The position numbers were made by a program, and so were the translations under genes. The notes beneath the pieces were generated by a model, which searched no databases, was not told where the DNA came from, and saw nothing but the letters and a program-made list of their open reading frames with translations. A stretch of 64,000 nucleotides of DNA from UBA7803 sp049454295 (lineage in GTDB: Bacteria; Pseudomonadota; Gammaproteobacteria; Pseudomonadales; Azotimanducaceae): assembly GCA_049454295.1 (NCBI GenBank), contig JBMTYG010000001.1, positions 23,171-87,170 on the forward strand, in the 5' to 3' direction. Below, piece after piece: positions 26,265 through 35,243 of the stretch (the stretch's first letter is position 1; the number at the start of each line of letters is the position of its first letter).

Positions 26265-26909
26265 TCAACGCAGGGAGTTGATGTATGCCACCACGTCGTT
26301 GACGGCCTGGTCCGAAGCCAACGTCGCCGCCATGGGCTTCATCTGGACACCATAGGTGTCTTTCGGATCGTATCCACGCAGCCCCTGGCGATAGTTCTTG
26401 AGCTGACGCACCAGATACCAGTCATCTTGTCCAGCCAGACGCGGACCACCGAGCGCCTCGTTGCCTTTGCCGTCAGCACCATGGCAAGCCGCGCACACGG
26501 TGTACGCGGTCTTGCCCGCAGCCACGTCGCCCGTGATGGTGGGGGCATTGGGCTTGTCTGGCAGCGTGGCAATGTACGCGATCAGATTGTCGAGCGCCGC
26601 CGGCGCGGAGACCGCTTGCGCCATCGGCCGCATCTGCGCGCCATGCACATCACCCGGGGCCGTGCCCCGCAGTCCGGCGCGAAAAGCGTCCATTTGACGT
26701 CTCACATACCAGCCTGCCTGACCCGCCAAACGCGGCGCATTCATCGCTGGATTACCCTGGCCTTCCGCGCCATGACAAGCCGCGCAAATCGCGTAGGCGG
26801 TCTTGCCCGCCGCGGGATCGGCAGCCATTCCCGGCAAGGAAATCAACAGGCCCAATGCCATCAGCCACCCGGCCGCCAGTGCAGCAAAGCGATTTCGGGG
26901 CGCACTCAT
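26265..26909 (-). CDS. Dihaem cytochrome c4
   Basis: The 214-residue periplasmic protein has a signal peptide (FAALAAGWLMALGLLISL... ending MAA) and two similar cytochrome c domains. Each domain has one haem motif: ICAACHGAEGQGNP and VCAACHGADGKGNE. Likely methionine ligands are in HGAQMRPMAQ and YGVQMKPMAA. This duplicated form is cytochrome c4, which passes electrons to terminal oxidases in many gammaproteobacteria. The ATG at 26909 has GAGGAG upstream and fits the signal peptide. It lies upstream of alr and may share its transcript. Confidence 0.92.
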   Translation of the reverse strand: MSAPRNRFAALAAGWLMALGLLISLPGMAADPAAGKTAYAICAACHGAEGQGNPAMNAPRLAGQAGWYVRRQMDAFRAGLRGTAPGDVHGAQMRPMAQAVSAPAALDNLIAYIATLPDKPNAPTITGDVAAGKTAYTVCAACHGADGKGNEALGGPRLAGQDDWYLVRQLKNYRQGLRGYDPKDTYGVQMKPMAATLASDQAVNDVVAYINSLR

Positions 26910-26969
26910 GAAAGCTCCTCGAGGGGAATCAGGGGGCGACATGGTAGACGAGCTGGAGTGCAATCTCGA

Positions 26970-27791
26970 TCAGGGTGACGGCACGACGCCCAAAATCCAA
27001 CCTTCGAACTCAGCCACCGCGCGCTCTGTGTCGGACAGCGGTGGATGGAAGAGCCGGTCAAGTTGGTCATTGCGATCGGCCCGACCCAGCCAGGCCGCTA
27101 TGCTGTAGGCATCATGCTGGTCCTGAGTTCGATTGCCCTTGGCATAGAGCGGACTCCAGAGCGCGGGGTAGGCTTCGACAATGACCGAGCGGCCCGGCGC
27201 AATATCCCAACCATCAAACGGCCAGAACTGCACCACGGGCCCCAACTGAAGTCGCAGGTAGCGCAGCCACGGGATACCGGCGTGGGTCGACTTGGCCACC
27301 GATCCCTGCACGTCGAAGTGGAACACGGATTTGGCGCGACGGGTTGCGACCTCAGTCAGACGGCGCCAGCGCGCGTCGCCCGAACGCGCGGCACCAGCCC
27401 CGAGAACGCCGTCCCGCACGAAGTCGACATACACATCATCACCGTCGGTGGGCCAGTGCGCGTGGAAATCCTCGAGGAACAGCGCCCAGTCCTGGGGCAC
27501 GCCGTGGGTTTCGAAATAGCGCTTGGGAAATGAGAACCCGTGGTCGATCCCTACCAGTGTAGGCAGGTCCTCAAGCAGACGATCCTTCAACCATGCCGCA
27601 ATCCCCCGGCGCGACCAATACTTGCGCCGCCCAGGCGGGGGCAACACTTCGACGGGTTCGGTTTCGCCGAACTTCCCGTCGCCAGCATGATCCCCCCCAG
27701 GTCCCATGAAGACGCGCAGCCCGCTTAAGCTCGAGGTCGGCGTCGCGGCGCCCGAATAATCGATGCCGATGATGCGGGCGAAGCGTGGCAC
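26970..27791 (-). CDS. DUF429-like RNase H-fold protein, function unknown
   Basis: I do not recognise a specific function. The 273-residue protein starts with RIIGIDYSGAATPTSS, has VGIDHGFSFP near residue 80, IVEAYPALWSPLY near 205 and DQHDAYSIAAWL near 225. Acidic residues following hydrophobic strands in this order suggest an RNase H-like fold such as in DUF429 proteins, some of which are putative nucleases. No signal peptide or membrane segment is seen. The GTG start at 27791 lies 11 bases after the upstream coiled-coil gene, so both are probably in one transcript. Confidence 0.65.
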   Translation of the reverse strand: MPRFARIIGIDYSGAATPTSSLSGLRVFMGPGGDHAGDGKFGETEPVEVLPPPGRRKYWSRRGIAAWLKDRLLEDLPTLVGIDHGFSFPKRYFETHGVPQDWALFLEDFHAHWPTDGDDVYVDFVRDGVLGAGAARSGDARWRRLTEVATRRAKSVFHFDVQGSVAKSTHAGIPWLRYLRLQLGPVVQFWPFDGWDIAPGRSVIVEAYPALWSPLYAKGNRTQDQHDAYSIAAWLGRADRNDQLDRLFHPPLSDTERAVAEFEGWILGVVPSP

Positions 27792-27802
27792 GGCGAACGC
27801 CT

Positions 27803-28501
27803 TCAGGCTCGACGCGACACCTTGACGTCGAATGGATGGTTAAGGCGGGAGGGAGCCCAAGCAGGCGCGGCAGCAGCCTGATCTTCCGCCTGACGAGTCC
27901 GCAGCTCGGATGCCTTGAGCGCCTGACCCAGCCCCTGAATCAGCGCCTTCTGCTGCTGCAGAGCCGCTTCCAGGCGAGCGATTTTACCCGACTGGTCCGC
28001 AATCTCGCGCACCAGCGCGGCTTCACGTTCCTCCATTGCCGTCGATCGTTGACGCAGCTCTTCCACGGTTGCAGCCGCCGTCGCCGCCGCCTCCGCGAGC
28101 CGGGTCTCCACAGCACGCCGCTCCTCGCGCTCGCGCAGGGCTTCGAGCTCGGCGCGACTGCGGGCGGCGTCCGCTGTGGCGTAAGCGCCCTGCACACGAC
28201 GATTCTGTTCGCGGCTTCGCTCGGCAACAGCCTCCAGCGTTTCGCACTCGGCGCGCAGGGTATCGATCTGCTGCTGCAGCCCGTCCTCGCGATCGGACCG
28301 CGCAGTATGCGCCGCGGCTAGCTCGCGTTCGCGTTCACGCACCTGAGCCAACAGACCCCACGCTTGATTACGCCAGTACACCAGCCCTTGTTCGAGCGCT
28401 GACGGCGTACGCGCACTCTCAGCAGCCCCGGGCGAGGTCTGGTTTCGGCGGGCGGGCCCTACCTGCGGGGCGTCTTTGCGAATCCTTCCATGCGTCTTCA
28501 T
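27803..28501 (-). CDS. Coiled-coil protein of unknown function
   Basis: This 232-residue protein is not recognisable as a known family. After a basic, disordered N terminus (about 35 residues) it contains an SALEQGLVYWRNQAWGLLAQV segment and then about 150 residues of charged heptad-like sequence rich in Glu, Arg, Ala and Gln, a long coiled coil. It has no signal or membrane segment. The ATG at 28501 has AAGGAG 7 bases upstream, which decides the start over the GTG at 28507. It is divergent from htpX and followed closely by the RNase H-fold gene. Confidence 0.7.
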   Translation of the reverse strand: MKTHGRIRKDAPQVGPARRNQTSPGAAESARTPSALEQGLVYWRNQAWGLLAQVRERERELAAAHTARSDREDGLQQQIDTLRAECETLEAVAERSREQNRRVQGAYATADAARSRAELEALREREERRAVETRLAEAAATAAATVEELRQRSTAMEEREAALVREIADQSGKIARLEAALQQQKALIQGLGQALKASELRTRQAEDQAAAAPAWAPSRLNHPFDVKVSRRA

Positions 28502-28672
28502 GACCACACTCCTTGTGGGCGCTCACGCGATTGCGACTGACGACACACTGTAGACACAATCGCTTGCATGATCTGTCTGCGAAACCGCGCAGAATGTTCG
28601 CCACATGTAAGAGCCGATGAACCCGAGCGCGGAACATCGGTCAAAGCCGTCTACTTGGGAGAAATGACGACC

Positions 28673-29557
28673 ATGCGCATCTTGCTGTTCCTGCTGACCA
28701 ACCTCGCTATTGTCCTCGTGGCGAGCGTGACATTCCGTCTGCTGGGCTTCGAAAGCATTCTCGCCGCGAACGGGGTGGACCTCGATCTCACTGCGCTGCT
28801 TGTCTACTGCGCTCTGATCGGTTTTGGTGGCTCGTTCATCTCGCTTCTGCTGTCGAAAACGATGGCCAAGATGGGCACGCGCGCACAGGTCATCGAGCAG
28901 CCACGTAACAGCACTGAGCGTTGGCTGGTTGACACGGTAGCCCGCCAGGCCCAAGCAGCCGGTATCGGCATGCCCGAGGTCGCGATCTTCCCTGCCGCAG
29001 AGCCGAACGCGTTCGCCACGGGCGCGAGTCGCAACAAGGCGCTGGTCGCCGTGAGCACCGGGCTGCTCGAAAACATGACCCCGGACGAAGTCGAAGCCGT
29101 GTTGGGCCACGAGATTGGCCACGTCGCGAATGGCGACATGATCACGCTGACCCTGATCCAGGGTGTCGTGAACACCTTCGTGATGTTCTTCGCCCGGATC
29201 ATCGGCTGGTTTGTCGACCGGGTACTGCTCAAAAACGACCGCGGGCTCGGGATTGGCTACATGATCTCCACGATCGTGGCTGAGCTGGTGCTTGGCATCC
29301 TCGCGAGCGCCATCGTGATGTGGTTCTCGCGCCGACGTGAGTTCCGGGCTGACGCCGCAGGCGCTGAGCTTGCCGGACGGCAGAAGATGATCGCCGCCCT
29401 TGAGCGCCTCAAGCGCGCCCAGGAACTGCCGAGCACGCTGCCAACCACCATGACTGCCTTCGGCATCTCGAGCGGCGCCGTGAGCGGGCTGCGGGCGCTA
29501 TTCCGCTCCCATCCCACGCTCGACGATCGCATCGCGGCGCTCCGCCAATCCGCGTGA
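28673..29557 (+). CDS. htpX: Membrane zinc protease HtpX
   Basis: HtpX is an inner-membrane metalloprotease that degrades misfolded membrane proteins. It starts MRILLFLLTNLAIVLVAS (first membrane helix), and has a second helix near residue 40, the zinc motif LGHEIGHVANGD near residue 143, further helices around 160 and 195, and the third ligand region RREFRADAAGAELAG. I use the ATG at 28673, which matches the family N terminus and gives 294 residues; the ATG at 28664 is 3 codons earlier. It is convergent with dacB, 5 bases apart. Confidence 0.96.
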   Translation: MRILLFLLTNLAIVLVASVTFRLLGFESILAANGVDLDLTALLVYCALIGFGGSFISLLLSKTMAKMGTRAQVIEQPRNSTERWLVDTVARQAQAAGIGMPEVAIFPAAEPNAFATGASRNKALVAVSTGLLENMTPDEVEAVLGHEIGHVANGDMITLTLIQGVVNTFVMFFARIIGWFVDRVLLKNDRGLGIGYMISTIVAELVLGILASAIVMWFSRRREFRADAAGAELAGRQKMIAALERLKRAQELPSTLPTTMTAFGISSGAVSGLRALFRSHPTLDDRIAALRQSA

Positions 29558-29562
29558 CCCGC

Positions 29563-30990
29563 TCAGTGCGCGCGGTAAACCCAGTCGAGGAACGCATTCT
29601 GTAACTCCTCTCCCGGTCCGAGGTGCGCCTGCTCCGCGTTCACCAGCAGCACGACGAGCAGGCGCTGACCGGATGCCGCATCGACGTAGCCGGCAACCGC
29701 CGAAACCCCGTTGAGCCGCCCGGTTTTGACATGCAGGCGGCCCGCCGCGGGCGACCCGCGCAGGCGATTGCGCATCGTGCCATCGAGCCCCGCGAGCGAC
29801 AGCGACGACACGTACTCTGACATCCACGGGCTGGACCAGGCGGCCTCGAGCACCGCCGCAAGCTGTCGTGCCGTGATTCTCGTCTCGCGGGAAAGCCCGG
29901 CGCTGTTGCCGATGACAAGCCCGCGGGTATCCAGGCCCTTTGCACTGAGCGTCGCCACCAGCGCGCGGGTACCTTTGTCTGGCGTCGCAGGCGCACCAAA
30001 CTGCTTGATCGCGAGCGCGTACTCGAGATGGCGCGTCATCACGTTGTTGCTGAATTTGTTGACCAGGCGAATCACGTCGGCGAGAGGGGGTGAGCGATGT
30101 ACATACACCGGCACGCTGCCCGGTGGCACGGCGCCCAACCGCCAGCCACCTGCGAGTTCGCCGCCGAGCTGCCGCCAGTACAAGTCAAACAGACCGAACG
30201 CATAGGTCTCCGGGGTCAGCACAGAGCGCGCGAGCTCATGCTCGCCGCAGGCCGCGGGAAAACGGCCATCCAGCGCGGCGAGATTGCGTTCGGCCGGGTC
30301 ACGGATCGATATACCGACGCCAAGCTGATAGCCGCCGCACGCGCCCGCAACCGACCGCAACCGGTTTTGCACTTTGAGATTTGGCAGAGGCGGCTCTGCC
30401 ACGACACGGGTGAGACCTTGAGGTAAGGCCTCTACCCGAAACACGACGGTGTTGAAATTCACCAGCAACGCATGAGGCAGGACGTTGTAAACGCGATCGG
30501 GCTGACCGTCGAACGCACCGCGATCCTCGAACGGCAGATCGAACCGGGAGAGATCGAATACCAGATCACCTTCAATGCGTCGAATCCCGCGCTGTCTGAG
30601 CGCCGTCAGGATCTTCCAGAACTCTTCCTGCACGAGGTAAGGATCCCCGCCACCGCGGATGAAAAGATCACCGACGGTATCTTCGGTACCCGGCATTCGC
30701 GCCGCATAGACTTCCGTCGTCCAGACATGGTTCGGGCCCAGACCTTCGAGCGCGGCGAAGGTGGTGACCAGCTTGAGCGCCGATGCCGGGTTGCGCGGCA
30801 CCTCCGCCTGATAGGCGACACGCGGGGCAGGATCACCAATGCCTTGCACAAACACGCTCACACCGGTAGCCGGCATCCCGAGCTGACGCACGATCCGCGC
30901 AAGAGGATCAGGCAGCGTTTCGGTCGCCACAGCGAACCCCGTCATCGCGAGAGCGGCGAGAGCCATGCACCAACAGAGCAGCCGTCTCAT
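29563..30990 (-). CDS. dacB: D-alanyl-D-alanine carboxypeptidase/endopeptidase (PBP4 type)
   Basis: DacB trims or cleaves peptidoglycan peptides in the periplasm. The 475-residue precursor has a signal peptide (MRRLLCWCMALAALAMTGFAVA) and the three penicillin-binding motifs: SxxK in NPASALKLVT near residue 66, SxN in NKFSNNVMTRHLEY and KTG in LHVKTGRLNGVSAVAGY. Between the first two motifs is the long inserted region typical of class C PBP4 enzymes. Its start overlaps the stop of the NmrA-like gene (ATGA), so they are probably co-transcribed. Confidence 0.94.
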   Translation of the reverse strand: MRRLLCWCMALAALAMTGFAVATETLPDPLARIVRQLGMPATGVSVFVQGIGDPAPRVAYQAEVPRNPASALKLVTTFAALEGLGPNHVWTTEVYAARMPGTEDTVGDLFIRGGGDPYLVQEEFWKILTALRQRGIRRIEGDLVFDLSRFDLPFEDRGAFDGQPDRVYNVLPHALLVNFNTVVFRVEALPQGLTRVVAEPPLPNLKVQNRLRSVAGACGGYQLGVGISIRDPAERNLAALDGRFPAACGEHELARSVLTPETYAFGLFDLYWRQLGGELAGGWRLGAVPPGSVPVYVHRSPPLADVIRLVNKFSNNVMTRHLEYALAIKQFGAPATPDKGTRALVATLSAKGLDTRGLVIGNSAGLSRETRITARQLAAVLEAAWSSPWMSEYVSSLSLAGLDGTMRNRLRGSPAAGRLHVKTGRLNGVSAVAGYVDAASGQRLLVVLLVNAEQAHLGPGEELQNAFLDWVYRAH

Positions 30991-31907
30991 GGAAGCGACA
31001 GCACTCGACGCAGCGTGACATCGAGCGGTGTCAACGCGATGCCAAGGCGCTGCGCCGTCGGCGCCGAATCGATGCAGTCATCGTGATCCAGCACGCCGAG
31101 CATGGCGCGCGTGAGCGCCGGTGCTCGCTGCGTTCGTTCCAGCAGCAACGCAAGGCCGTAGCCAACCGTCACTGGCAGCGACATCAGGCGGGTCTGCCGA
31201 CCGAGCAACCGAGCGGCCCGATCGACCAGCGCCCGACGACTCAGCGACTCGGGGCCGGCAAGATCGAGCGCAGCGCCCGCGAAAGGCGCGAGGTCCGCCA
31301 TCGGCATGCGCAGCAGAGCCAGCAGTGCGTTGACCACGTCATCCGCATCGATGGGCTGCTCCAGGCTCGCTGCGCGGAAGGTCAGCGACCAGGGTCGCCG
31401 CGCCCGCCCCGCGAGCGCGCGGGACGCGAGGTCATCGCCGCCAAGGACCATGGGAACCCGAAGCACTGTCGCCGGCATCGGCGCAGCGAGCAGTCGATCA
31501 TCCGCGCGACCCCGCGAGCTCAGACACGCGTTGAGACTGCGGGCATTGGCACCCAGGATGCTGAGGCCGACAAGTGAATGAACCCCGGCAGCCTGCGCGG
31601 CAGCAACCAATGCGACAACGGCAGCCTCATGGGCGTCTGCGTAACGGTTTCCCGGGCTCTCGCGAAGAATGCCAACGAGGTGTACCAGCCGCGTTACCCC
31701 AGCGAGTGCGGTTCCCATCGAGACCGGATCGCTGAAATCCACCGTGCGGATCTCCAGGCACGGAAGCCCGACGCGTAAGTTGGACAACACCGCCGCAGCG
31801 CTCGCCGAGCGCACGAGCGCTCGAACCGGAAGCTCGGGCATTGCGTCAGCGAGAGCACACAGGAGCCTGCGCCCCAAGTGACCATTGGCACCGGTGATTG
31901 CAAACAT
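30987..31907 (-). CDS. NAD(P)-binding NmrA/NDUFA9-like protein
   Basis: The 306-residue protein has an N-terminal Rossmann motif (FAITGANGHLGRRLLCAL), followed by DFSDPVSMGTALAGVTRLVHLVGI and VHSLVGLSILGANA, the pattern of atypical short-chain dehydrogenases of the NmrA / complex I NDUFA9-like group. The usual YxxxK catalytic pair is not evident, so it may bind a nucleotide without being a dehydrogenase. The ATG at 31907 starts exactly at the Rossmann strand; the longer frame upstream is not supported. It overlaps the dacB start. Its partner or substrate is unknown. Confidence 0.78.
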   Translation of the reverse strand: MFAITGANGHLGRRLLCALADAMPELPVRALVRSASAAAVLSNLRVGLPCLEIRTVDFSDPVSMGTALAGVTRLVHLVGILRESPGNRYADAHEAAVVALVAAAQAAGVHSLVGLSILGANARSLNACLSSRGRADDRLLAAPMPATVLRVPMVLGGDDLASRALAGRARRPWSLTFRAASLEQPIDADDVVNALLALLRMPMADLAPFAGAALDLAGPESLSRRALVDRAARLLGRQTRLMSLPVTVGYGLALLLERTQRAPALTRAMLGVLDHDDCIDSAPTAQRLGIALTPLDVTLRRVLSLP

Positions 31908-32032
31908 GCTACGCGGCGCGACCTGTGTGGGAAACCGCCGCCGCTGCGAAGTTGCGATAAGCTCTCTCAACCATCTGCACAGTTCAAATTGGTCGCAAGT
32001 TGGGGCGCACGGAGTATCTGCGTAGGGTCGGC

Positions 32033-32596
32033 ATGGAACAAGCATCGCATCCTGGCGCCGTCTGGCGCACCTGGGCCAACGGCCTCACGCTGCTGCGTGC
32101 CCTGCTCGCATTACCCACCGCATTCTGGATCCTGCACGGCGACCTGCTGCCCGCCGCGATCTGCTTTGCGACCGCGGTGATAACGGACGCGCTGGATGGC
32201 CCTCTGGCGCGACGGCTGGGGCAGGCCTCTCCCGTCGGCGGACTGTTCGACCACGCGACCGACGCGCTGTTCGTCACTGCGGTGCTCACCGCAGCTGCGA
32301 TCGACGGCCGCGTGGTCTGGGTCCTGCCCGTTATCGTCCCGCTCGCGTTTCTACAGTACGTTCTCGATTCATTCGCATTGCAGGGTCGCCCACTCCGCGC
32401 AAACCGGCTGGGTCGGCTTAACGGGATCGCCTACTTCCTACTGGCGGGGGCTGCCGTCCTGCTGCCGCTCGCAGCTCAAGACTCACCTGCTTTCGACACA
32501 GCGGCGACAGCCATTCTTCACTGGGCAAGTATCGTGCTGGTAGCAACCAGCGTCTGCTCGATGATCGACCGTGCGCGCTGGCGTCAGACCGGCTGA
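32033..32596 (+). CDS. CDP-alcohol phosphatidyltransferase family protein
   Basis: This 187-residue membrane protein carries the full CDP-alcohol phosphotransferase motif D-x2-DG-x2-AR-x8-G-x3-D-x3-D in DALDGPLARRLGQASPVG...FDHATD near residue 55, with about five or six hydrophobic helices. Such enzymes attach an alcohol to CDP-diacylglycerol or an analogous donor. It is near PgsA-like enzymes, but the head group cannot be told. I use the ATG at 32033; the upstream TTG-start extension is less likely. Its end overlaps the convergent serine-hydrolase gene by 13 bases. Confidence 0.85.
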   Translation: MEQASHPGAVWRTWANGLTLLRALLALPTAFWILHGDLLPAAICFATAVITDALDGPLARRLGQASPVGGLFDHATDALFVTAVLTAAAIDGRVVWVLPVIVPLAFLQYVLDSFALQGRPLRANRLGRLNGIAYFLLAGAAVLLPLAAQDSPAFDTAATAILHWASIVLVATSVCSMIDRARWRQTG

Positions 32597-33792
32597 CCCA
32601 GAGCCCCGTAGAGCATGCGCTTGAAATCGTGGCTGAACGGGTGCCAGAAACCCGGCATGCGTTGGGTCATACACACCCCCGTTAGACCCGCCCGGGGCGC
32701 CATCCAGGTATGCGTGCCAGCCATGCCGCCCCAGTGGTACTCGCCCTGCGCCGTCGCGGGCTCGTCGGGTCCCGCCGCTTCTTTGATGGCGAACCCTAGC
32801 CCGAACACAGTGCTCGACATCTCCCACATGGGGAAGCGAACGCCAATGCCCGGGGCCAGCTGGTTCGCGCGCATGAGCACGAGGGTTTCCTCGCGCAACA
32901 ACCGGACCCCATTCCAGGTACCCCCATTGACGATGGCCTTCAGAAAAGTCAGATAGTCACTGACCGTAGACACCAGCCCACCACCTCCCGACAGGAACGA
33001 CTTCGGCTGGCTGTAGCTGCCGGTACGTGGGTCATCCGCTTTCACGAGACCACCCTTCATCGGCGTGAACAGGTCGACGGGCGCATACATCGTGACGAAC
33101 CGGTCCTGCTTCCCTACCGGCACATGAAAATCCGTGTCGACCATGCCGAGCGGACCGAAAATACGCGTCTTCAGGAACTCATCGAACCGCTGACCGGACA
33201 GCACTTCCACCACTCGTGCCACCACGTCGGTCGCGAGGCTATAGCGCCACTGGGTGCCGGGCTGATAGGCAAGCGGCAGCGCCGCGAGTCCGTCACAGAG
33301 GGATTCGAGTGTCATGCCGTTCGCGGTCATGGGGTTCAGCCCCGCAGACAGGTAGGCCTGATCGACGACCGACTGCGGCTCAATGAACCCGTAGGAAAAC
33401 CCCGCGCTGTGGGACAGGATCTGACGCAGCGTGATGGGCGACCGAGCGGGCTCCACGTCGCTTGCAGAGCGGGCATCAGATCGCAGCACAAACATGTCAC
33501 CAAACGCCGGCAAAACAGTGGCCAGAGGATCGTCCAGCCCGAAGCGACCCTCTTCATACAGCATCATGAGCGCGACGCTCGTGACGATCTTGGTGTTGGA
33601 GTACATGCGAAAGATCGCGTCGCTCTGCAACGGTCGACGGGTCTCGAGATCCATGTAGCCAAAGGTACGGTAATCCACCACCTCCGTACCGCGCATCGCA
33701 AGCGCTACGCAGCAGGAAAGGATTTCCTGATCCACGTACCACTGCATGCGCTCATGGAGTGCCCCCAGATCCGGATGGGTGATCTCGTTCAT
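32584..33792 (-). CDS. Beta-lactamase-fold serine hydrolase
   Basis: The 402-residue protein belongs to the class C beta-lactamase / EstB esterase group. The nucleophile motif SxxK is in FRMYSNTKIVTSV near residue 85, a tyrosine motif in the form YSLATDV replaces the usual YxN, and the third motif is HWGGMAGTHTW. No signal peptide is present, so it is probably a cytoplasmic esterase or amidase rather than an antibiotic-degrading beta-lactamase. I use the ATG at 33792 with GGGAG 8 bases upstream. Its 3' end overlaps the CDP-alcohol transferase gene. Substrate unknown. Confidence 0.87.
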   Translation of the reverse strand: MNEITHPDLGALHERMQWYVDQEILSCCVALAMRGTEVVDYRTFGYMDLETRRPLQSDAIFRMYSNTKIVTSVALMMLYEEGRFGLDDPLATVLPAFGDMFVLRSDARSASDVEPARSPITLRQILSHSAGFSYGFIEPQSVVDQAYLSAGLNPMTANGMTLESLCDGLAALPLAYQPGTQWRYSLATDVVARVVEVLSGQRFDEFLKTRIFGPLGMVDTDFHVPVGKQDRFVTMYAPVDLFTPMKGGLVKADDPRTGSYSQPKSFLSGGGGLVSTVSDYLTFLKAIVNGGTWNGVRLLREETLVLMRANQLAPGIGVRFPMWEMSSTVFGLGFAIKEAAGPDEPATAQGEYHWGGMAGTHTWMAPRAGLTGVCMTQRMPGFWHPFSHDFKRMLYGALGQPV

Positions 33793-33843
33793 CCTTTCTG
33801 CTCCCACAAGCGGTTCGTTCCGCGGCCGCGCCGCGAGACAATG

Positions 33844-35067
33844 TCAGTATTCGAAGCTGATACCTGCACGCGCGGTGAGCCGTCGGACCAGCGCGCTGCC
33901 CATGGCGGACGCGGGGGTGAGGACACCGCCCGGTGAATCGAGCGCATCCTGCGCCAGGCACACGGCGCTCTCACCCAGCATGCGCGCCGTGGAACCGTAG
34001 CCGGGATCGCGGTCACCGCGAATACGGAGGGTCAATCGTTCGGCGTTCGAGGCGCGCGTCGAGCCCGTCAGCTCAAGCAGGTAGTAACCCGACTCGCGCG
34101 TCGCCGCGGAGGGACCTTCACCAGGCTGCGGCAACCGCTTACCGATAAAGCGACGCAGCGGCGGCACCCGCATTGCAGCCATGCCCGCGGCACTCGCGAC
34201 GCTCATGGCCAGGGCGGCAGGGAAACCCCATAGACCATGCGGCACCACAGTCGCTTCGTCATAGCGGAAATCGTGCCCGTAGGGATAACCGAGGAGGGCG
34301 TTCGTCCGCCGCACGACCTTGGTGTTGATAGCGCCCATCACGAACGGCGTGAGCCAAGCGCGGCGCTCCACATCGAAGGTGGGCAAACGCTGCTCCGGTG
34401 CATCGAGACCATGCCGCTCCCCGGCCGGATTGAGACCGTAGGGATCGGTGAGCACCGCGTCGATCGACGGATCACGATCAACCTCATCGAGCATGTTGAG
34501 CATGCTGGCGACGGTGCCACCGCTGAACCCGCCCCGGAACTCGAGACCACGAAAAGCGATCCGCTCCGCCGCGCGACCAAAGCGTTCGCGAAAAACACGC
34601 TGCAGGTCGAACACGCCAAGGTCAGAGGGAATGCTGTCGAAGCCACACGTATGCACGATGCGGGCGCCGGTCTGCCGCGCCGTGTCGTGGTACGCGTCGA
34701 TCATGCGCCGCATCCACTGCACTTCACCCGTGAGATCACAGTAATGCGTCCCCGCCGCCGCGCAGGCAGCCAGCAATGCGGAACCGTACAGCGCATAGGG
34801 TCCAACCGTTGTACAGATGACGCGCGTGCGCTCCACCAGCGTGGCAAGACTCGCGGCATCTTCGATATCGGCTGTGAGAATCGTGAGCCCCGCGGCATTG
34901 GCGCCGAGCTCTGCCCGCACCGCTTCCAGGCGCGCCGCACTCCGCCCGCCCAGCGCCCAGCGCAATTCGCCGTCGATCCCGTACTGAGTCAGAAGATGAT
35001 CAGCCACCAAGCGCCCGGTGAAACCGGAAGCGCCCCAAACGACGACATCAAATTCCCGAGCTTCCAC
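33844..35067 (-). CDS. Saccharopine dehydrogenase family / trans-acting enoyl reductase-like protein
   Basis: The 407-residue protein has an N-terminal Rossmann motif (FDVVVWGASGFTGRLVADHL), ALGGRSAARLEAV, TTVGPYALYGSALLAACA and HYCDLTGEVQWMRRMID, which mark the saccharopine-dehydrogenase-like family including mycobacterial trans-acting enoyl reductases. VVHTCGFDSIPSDLG-like sequence (here IVHTCGFDSIPSDLG) is also typical. It may reduce a lipid intermediate, but no polyketide gene is nearby. I chose the GTG at 35067 because GGAGG lies just upstream and it begins the Rossmann fold. It is divergent from the alpha/beta hydrolase gene. Confidence 0.84.
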   Translation of the reverse strand: MEAREFDVVVWGASGFTGRLVADHLLTQYGIDGELRWALGGRSAARLEAVRAELGANAAGLTILTADIEDAASLATLVERTRVICTTVGPYALYGSALLAACAAAGTHYCDLTGEVQWMRRMIDAYHDTARQTGARIVHTCGFDSIPSDLGVFDLQRVFRERFGRAAERIAFRGLEFRGGFSGGTVASMLNMLDEVDRDPSIDAVLTDPYGLNPAGERHGLDAPEQRLPTFDVERRAWLTPFVMGAINTKVVRRTNALLGYPYGHDFRYDEATVVPHGLWGFPAALAMSVASAAGMAAMRVPPLRRFIGKRLPQPGEGPSAATRESGYYLLELTGSTRASNAERLTLRIRGDRDPGYGSTARMLGESAVCLAQDALDSPGGVLTPASAMGSALVRRLTARAGISFEY

Positions 35068-35243
35068 CCTGCCTCCGCGACGCCGACTGCCCTGACGGAC
35101 GAATACGCTGTTTCCGATCGGGAACACTTTGGCATCGGCGCACCCGTCTTGCAAACAGTCGCCATGGCGTCGGGAAGCCCCGGCTGGCGCTGTCGCTCGT
35201 GCGCGCCGACAATGGGATTTTGATCCCGATTAACAGGTGCGCG

